Under the pieces are notes generated by a model. That model was not told where the DNA came from. It did not search any database and worked only from the letters and a program-made list of their open reading frames with translations. A program made the position numbers and the translations under genes. Source: Pocillopora verrucosa (Eukaryota; Cnidaria; Anthozoa; Scleractinia; Pocilloporidae). Taken from it: a stretch of DNA of 64,000 bases. The stretch is from assembly GCF_036669915.1 (NCBI RefSeq), contig NC_089321.1, forward strand, positions 11,647,914 to 11,711,913, written 5' to 3'. This document shows positions 58,299-64,000 of the stretch, in pieces; position 1 is the stretch's first letter; each line of letters opens with the position of its first letter.

Positions 58299-58824
58299 CA
58301 CTTCAAAGATGTCATGCCGGGAACGTTAATGAAAACTTGGCTCTGAAAACCTGTTAATGTTGTGCTAAGTCATCTAAGTGTAGCCGAACATTACAGTCAC
58401 ACAGTGTAACCCACGGCGTTGTTTACTATGTCTTGTTTAACTATTTTTCTAGACAAAACAATATAGACTCCAGTCCTTTGCTAAGCGAGAACTGAATGGT
58501 TTTACTTTACATTCCAATGGTTCGCATGCATAAACGCACGATCGAGTAGCGCGCGTTTGGTGGGCGTGATGTTAATATAATCTGGCTTAATCGTGACTGT
58601 CATGTTTAATTTGATATGGGAAATATTCAGTTATGGGAAGTATTCATGTTCTTAAATGCTTTACAATATTTGAAAAGACTTTGTTTTCACTGATTTAGCC
58701 TGAATTCAAAGACTGGCAAACAGAAGTTGTAAAGTTGACACGTGCTGACAAAAGGTTATAAGGAGTTAATTAGGATTCAAGTTTTGGTTACTAATGAGAG
58801 ATAGGGTCAGGTGCTTCTTCAACA
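58299..58824. other. 5' flank of protein F
   Basis: Contains a weak TATA-like GTTATAAGG at ~58755; nothing else. Confidence 0.35.
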
Positions 58825-58836
58825 GTGCGTAACTTA

Positions 58837-59178
58837 ATGCAGAACTTTGAGACTATGGACGTAAAAGATCGAGTACGAAAGAAAAGCAGCTCTTCCTTTG
58901 ATTATGAAAAGGAAATGGAAAAAGCTTTGGGCATGATTTTTCAAAATCTACGTGACATAGAAGAGAGTCGATTTCGGATGGCTTCTTATCAGTGCGATGA
59001 ACACCAGATGGAAAAGCCACTAAGTGTCTCTGAACAGCCTTGCTATATTGCAGACTTGCCGGCACAAAAGACAGATCGCGAATTTCAAGAAGTTCACAAG
59101 GAACAGGTTACAAATGTTAAGTCCAGGAGAAAGTTACCGTCTGTACCAGTTTCCAAAGGAAGGATTTTTCCCTCTTAA
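58837..59178 (+). CDS. Small helix-only family protein F
   Basis: 113 aa from the ATG at 58837; the frame opens slightly earlier at GTG, and TTCTTCAACAG just before may be a splice acceptor. Residues 22-45 (DYEKEMEKALGMIFQNLRDI then EES) pair it with protein E at about half identity. The N-terminus is basic (DVKDRVRKKSSSS) and the C-terminus has VKSRRKLPSVPVSKGR, a basic Ser/Pro stretch that may be a diverged relative of RRRxSAPA. AATAAA overlaps the stop at 59178-59183. Role unknown. Confidence 0.6.
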   Translation: MQNFETMDVKDRVRKKSSSSFDYEKEMEKALGMIFQNLRDIEESRFRMASYQCDEHQMEKPLSVSEQPCYIADLPAQKTDREFQEVHKEQVTNVKSRRKLPSVPVSKGRIFPS

Positions 59179-59183
59179 ATAAA

Positions 59184-60503
59184 TATGGAATATGAACTGT
59201 TTTTGATCGAGGACTGAAAGATGGCTTTGTTAGGGCAGACAGAAAATAAGACGTCAGGATACGGTGATATACATGCTCAGTGCTGCGAGGCCGGCGCACC
59301 GTAGTTTCGGCGATCGACTGTTCGCTGGCATCAGAGTTCTTGAGGAAAGCAGGAAGAACAGTTAGGACGAAGGCAAGAAATGGAGAGTAACATTTTTGTG
59401 AGTTTTTGAGGAATAAGAACAGCCGTCTTAATTACAGTACGGCCTTTATGTTTAATCTTACGTGATAGAATTTCTCAGTACAGAATTACGATCGAAAACG
59501 CTGAAAAACCGACATTCCAATCTTTTAGTTCCTTAACTAGAAACTGGATGTCAAAAACTTTGTCGGGGGTAAATTAACGTTCAAATTACATATTGTAAGT
59601 TAATTGTTATAAACTTTACAGCAATACGTCTAAAGTAAACATTAATAACCTGAAAAATGCCACAATGTTTGTGTACCATCAACGGATTATACGCCTACAT
59701 TTAGCAGCAAATAAACATGTAATAAGTTGGTGTAAATATTGTTGTAGATAGAGTAAATGTGTTTTTTTTTCTGCCAAAACTAATTTGATGTCATTTCGTA
59801 TTTATTATAATGTATCATGATTTAGCTCCATAAAGTTTCTAAATCAAGATAACATGGCTTACTTTTCAGTTCAAAGAGGTGGTAAAGTAAACAGATTGTA
59901 GAAAGCGTTAATTAATTACTGCCGGAAGAGATTTAAAGAAGGGTAGACTCGCTATGGCGCTTAATCAAGTGGAAGAATTTTAGTTAAGCACACCGATTAA
60001 TTCGTCAAACTGTGTCATTGTTCAAGATATTAAAAATAATGATGTCAATAAGAGATTAAAACGAGACCTCCACGAATATACATTGATGATTTCCTGTTTT
60101 TGTAGTTTTCCCGGATCACGCAAACTGGAAGGCAATATCACTGGATCTAAAACAAAATTATCTGATCTAACATCATAAGAATTGTATAACAGACAGTAAG
60201 GAGTATAAGCAATGAGTTTAGCAGTGAAAGGGTTAAGTATAATAAGCTTCTTGGAATAGAGGAATACAAAGTAAGCAAGATTACTTCTTGCCTATTACAG
60301 AATTCCGTCATTATTTTTATTTTTAAATAAAGCCATCCATCCATCCATAATCAAAGCAGGAAAAAGTTTGACGGTTAAAAACTGCTAAAGCTGTCTCAAC
60401 AGTCTATGAATGCATTTTAATAAACGGATTACCATGTCTCCACACAAAATTTTTCATAAAAAAGTTTGTCACCAATGAAAAAAGAAAAAACGTCTGGAGT
60501 CTT
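59184..60503. other. Intergenic, possible retroposon tail
   Basis: No gene. TTTTTAAATAAAGCCATCCA then (TCCA)n at ~60325-60350 looks like a retroposon 3' end on the plus strand. Confidence 0.4.
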
Positions 60504-63500
60504 TTATTCGTTTTTATTTCTGTGGAGTTTTTTCTTTTTGGGGTTTTCCCAGACTCGTTCATTTGGTTGTGGCTGACGTCTAGGAGGTAATCTCCAGGAA
60601 GCTTCTTCGGCTGCCTTCCATTCTTTGTAAGCTTGCCTGTCAAGAAAAATAGTAACAAAAACATTAAACAAACTCAAAGTATTTATTCACAATCGCACAC
60701 ACCGTTCAAGGATCTATAAGAAAAAATGAAAGGTTAGCATTTGAAAGTTAGTGCCAGTAAGTGAATACAAGTCGATTTAAAAGCGCTCATTTAAGTGATA
60801 GGCGAAAACCTTTGGACCGTCCATTGACTTAATATCTTAGCTAAGTGTTTTTCTTAAAGTTTCGAATTTCTCTACTTACCATCTTCGCCAGATCGACTTT
60901 ACAGGCCACGAAATCAACATGTAAACGGTAACCACAACACAGTTCAGAACCAAGACGGTCGAGATCGTATAACCGGTTTCACGCCAGGTCGAGAAAACGA
61001 GGTGGCTCTGAATCTTGATAACATGTTCTGATGACAAAAAACCAAAAATATAGTATGAATGTTATCGACGCGGAGTAATTTTCATAACGTACCGATGAAA
61101 CAACTAAAAGTGAGATAATATCTTGGGTCGTTATCACACAGGAATATTTTCAAGGTGTATTTTCAAGGGGGTAGTCCCACGAAATACCCTCAGAGGGTAC
61201 TGCTCGGGGTATTTCTCATTGGTCTTTCTACTCACCGTGAACATATTCATTGTAAAACTCAGTGACAACTTCAATTGTTTCCCAAAGGTATTCAAGCACA
61301 GGTTCAATTGGTTTACAACTCATTTCAATCACTTTCCAGGTCCATTCCGCAGACCATTTTGCTTCCATCCAAGTCCACTCAGCTAACCATCTAGATCCAC
61401 TCCATGTTTTCCCAGCTGACCATAAAGCAATTTTCTGTGAGATCTCGGCCAACCATGTAATCTTTTCCTTTACCCATTCCGCCATCCCCACCGTTCCATT
61501 CCAGATTAGATGTGGCAAATATACGATATTGTTCCAAATCGATTCAGCCAACCAGAAACTACCGCTGTACATCCCTTTGGCCAACCGTGTGATCCAAGTA
61601 ACAATCCAGTCCACCAAACCTGTCAGTCCACTCCAAATTTCACAGACTTGATCCACCAACCCTAAGAGTCCATTCCAGATTTTACCGACCAAACCCAATA
61701 ACCCTTTCAGTCCTCTCCACATTAAACCAGCCATAGTTCCAATTCCGTCAGAACTCTTTTCCCATGCTAGAGCCAGTTTTGTGACCGTAAAGCTCCATGT
61801 GTTTTTCATCATCATCATTGCCTGTGTGATCAGTCCTGGTGCTTTACGTTTGTAGACGTTGTACTTTGAACAAGTCATGTTCCGAGGATATTCTGGAAGT
61901 TCCTTGCAATTAAGGATCTGAAAGTAAAAAAAAAGGGGGGGGGGGGGCAAGTGAGTTTTAACTGTCAAAGACCTCTCGAGTATATTTTAACCCGCATTTC
62001 AAGTTACCTATTTGTTTTTCATGAAACTCGGGGAGGGGGGAGGGGGGAAGGGTAGGGGTTCTTGGTAGGGATTCCCGCCCTGGCTTTTCAAGTTCAAGTC
62101 TGACTATTTAGTCAAGCCAAAGATAAATAATTCATTTCAAGAGTTGTAAGTGTAAAGTTTAGTGCTGTGTCCGCGTTGATCTCCGAGTACTTAAATTTAT
62201 CGGATGTAACGTGATCGCAATCATTTTTACAGGATGAAGAGCTAGTTTTTAAGATTGCCACAGTGAGTATCATTTCTCAAAACCCGTAGACTGCATAAGG
62301 CATGTAGGCCTTAGATAAAAAAGCTTGATTGTTTTATTTGTGCAACGTTTAGTAATACTGTCTCCAGTGTAACCTGTAACTCGCAATTTCCCCCACCTGT
62401 ATTTTAAAACCGATACTGACTATATTACCATCTTTATTTGTATCATCATTATGCATAAAATATACTTACGAAGCAGACAATACAATACTAATACAATCTA
62501 CACTTCAGTTAAGTCGCGTTGTTTATCACTAATTACTAATTACTCTTTTTGCGCTACTTTACATTACTAATGGAAGCTACTTGGTCTGATTCTTACATTA
62601 CTAAAAAAAAACCGTAGCGTAAAAAACAGCAACTACAGAAAAACACCAAGAAATAAAGAGGGAAAGAAAAGAAGTAAAAGTAACCAAAATATATCAATAG
62701 ATTATTAAATAAGCGCTGGTATATTTTGATTACCTCTCTTTCTCTATTATTCCTTTGAAGTTGACAGACAAATAATCATGATAAGCTCTTGCAGTGCACT
62801 TGAAAACCTCACACGGCCAAGGACCTTTATGAGGCTACGTCACGATTTACGCATGCGCATTTAGACCTTAGGAAATAGTGGCGCTAACGGGCTTTTTATA
62901 GCCTTTGCCATCGAATTTCATACAATCTTTTCTGTCCTGGGATGTTGGCATCGTTAAAAGGTCTAAGGTATGACTCAAATCAAGGATACGTGTTGGGCGT
63001 TGTCAAGAGACTGTGAGTATGTTGAAGTAAGCATCTTATCGAGAGGCTATCCACATTTACCAGACTCAAAACGTTCCACTTTCTAAATAGTTTATAATTG
63101 CTTTAACTTGCCTGTAACTGTTGGATACAAATAAAGTTGTTGCTTTTGTTGTTGTTGAAAAAATCTACCCATTGGGACGGCAAATACTTACCGTTTCGTT
63201 ACCGTTAGCTTGCACAAGGGATCGATGAACTAAATACACTCTTTCCGGGCCATTCATTGTTTTACGTTTAATATCAATTACAATTACCAATAGTTTGGTG
63301 ATGGTGAGCTATGAAATTTTCATTTCGAATCTCCACCTATAAACTTGATGTCAACAAAATGAACACAGGAAACCGTAAACTAAACACGTTGTAAAATACC
63401 TCTCTCAGTTTAGGTAAATCCTTCCCATGGCCTTCAGAGCTTTGGTCCTCGGAGAAGACGAGTTTCATATCCAGATCCAGAGACGACATTTGAATCCTTA

Positions 63501-63510
63501 TCGCATATTC
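60504..63510 (-). CDS. Single-pass membrane protein with Trp-rich 11-residue repeats, 3' part
   Basis: Five exons join in phase: 63400-63510, 63192-63308, 61236-61917, 60880-61027 and 60504-60636, giving the last 396 aa. The start lies beyond the window. Residues 1-136 hold glycosylation sites (NET, NMT) and two Cys, suggesting a lumenal or extracellular part. Residues ~137-275 are Trp-rich amphipathic sequence, including four consecutive 11-mers at 231-274 (WLAEISQKIAL, WSAGKTWSGSR, WLAEWTWMEAK, WSAEWTWKVIE). A membrane helix follows at ~322-344 (TISTVLVLNCVVVTVYMLIS), then a basic tail ending NPKKKKLHRNKNE. 11-mer amphipathic repeats are typical of lipid-surface binding in synuclein, perilipin and apolipoproteins. 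Family not recognised; membrane or lipid binding is inference. AATAAA overlaps the stop. Confidence 0.75.
61890..62060 (-). repeat. Arm of an inverted duplication (source copy)
   Basis: Contains the last ~140 bases of an intron and the first 28 bases of the 61236-61917 exon (ATCCTTAATTGCAAGGAACT). Two further copies lie in opposite orientation at 63527-63880. Confidence 0.8.
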
Positions 63511-63526
63511 CTGTACCAAAGTCAAA

Positions 63527-63880
63527 GTTTCATGAAAAACAAATAGGTAACTTGAAATGCGGGTTAAAATTTACTCGAGAGGTCTTTGACAGTTAAAACT
63601 CACTTGCTCCCCCCCCCTCCTTTTTTTACTTTCAGATCCTTAATTGCAAGGAACTTCCAGAATCAAATTGTAGTCAATTGTAGTCAAAAAGAAATAAACC
63701 CCTACCCTTCCCCCCTCCCCCCTCCCCGAGTTTCATGAAAAACAAATAGGTAACTTGAAATGCGGGTTAAAATATACTCGAGAGGTCTTTGACAGTTAAA
63801 ACTCACTTGCCCCCCCCCCCTTTTTTTACTTTCAGATCCTTTATTGCAAGGAACTTCCAGAATCAAATTGTAGTCAAAAA
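63527..63880 (+). repeat. Two tandem copies, inverted to 61890-62060
   Basis: Units 63527-~63727 and ~63728-63880 each carry TTTCATGAAAAACAAATAGG, GAGAGGTCTTTGACAGTTAA, a C/T run, TTTACTTTCAG and ATCCT(T/A)ATTGCAAGGAAC up to CCAGAATC, then unrelated AAATTGTAGTC. They lie on the opposite strand to the source copy. Confidence 0.8.
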
Positions 63881-64000
63881 AAATAAACTGAATTTGCTCT
63901 TCAAGCTTTCAGATCTGAAATAAAATTTCACTCTAACCCCAAGTTATCTTAACCCAGCTTTGAACAACTCGGCCCAGACTATTAAGTAAAATTCAAAATG

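Overview
The window reads as nuclear DNA of an invertebrate animal, most likely an anthozoan cnidarian and probably a stony coral. The grounds are AT-rich DNA, large GT-AG introns full of short terminal-inverted-repeat elements, a LINE 3' end, tRNA-derived SINE pieces and dispersed repeats of a style I associate with coral genomes, plus single-domain animal genes with well-conserved intron positions. The species call is inference.

Left part (1-10 kb): an intronless minus-strand gene (599-2683) joins four diverged ~90-100 aa repeats to a trypsin-type serine protease domain with an intact His/Asp/Ser triad. A second, broken copy of its 5' end (4462-4600) abuts a 5'-truncated LINE. Three non-autonomous inverted-repeat elements lie at 2.9-6.2 kb. 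Next is a Mab-21/cGAS-like nucleotidyltransferase reading frame (6509-7777, minus) that is interrupted by one in-frame TAG and has lost one catalytic acidic residue.

Centre left (10.4-24.6 kb): a complete 15-exon plus-strand SLC5 sodium/solute symporter (675 aa, closest in my recollection to the glucose/myo-inositol transporters). Its introns hold at least five copies of one TTAACCC-ended MITE-like family plus SINE pieces.

Centre (25.6-37.8 kb): three tandem two-exon two-pore-domain potassium channel genes, all on the minus strand and all split at the same place, inside the glycine codon of the first selectivity filter. After a degenerate ~57 bp minisatellite comes a complete three-exon ALKBH1 dioxygenase gene, also minus.

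Right part (39-59 kb): a dispersed local family of at least six small, unrecognised genes. They share a short helix (AFSEIF.NLK.IE-like). Four carry a basic phosphosite-like RRRxSAPA motif, and two of those also share a second Arg/Ser-rich motif and a C-terminal FNLxFL tail. A two-exon seventh member may exist at 41.2-42.6 kb. This is the best candidate in the window for an undescribed gene family.

Right edge (60.5-64 kb): the last five exons of a minus-strand gene for a single-pass membrane protein with tryptophan-rich 11-residue repeats. Part of one of its introns plus an exon start is duplicated in inverted, tandem form next to its exons at the window edge.

Apart from the potassium channels and the small-gene family, the neighbouring genes have no obvious shared pathway. 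I ran no searches; family names rest on motifs and residues visible in the translation.
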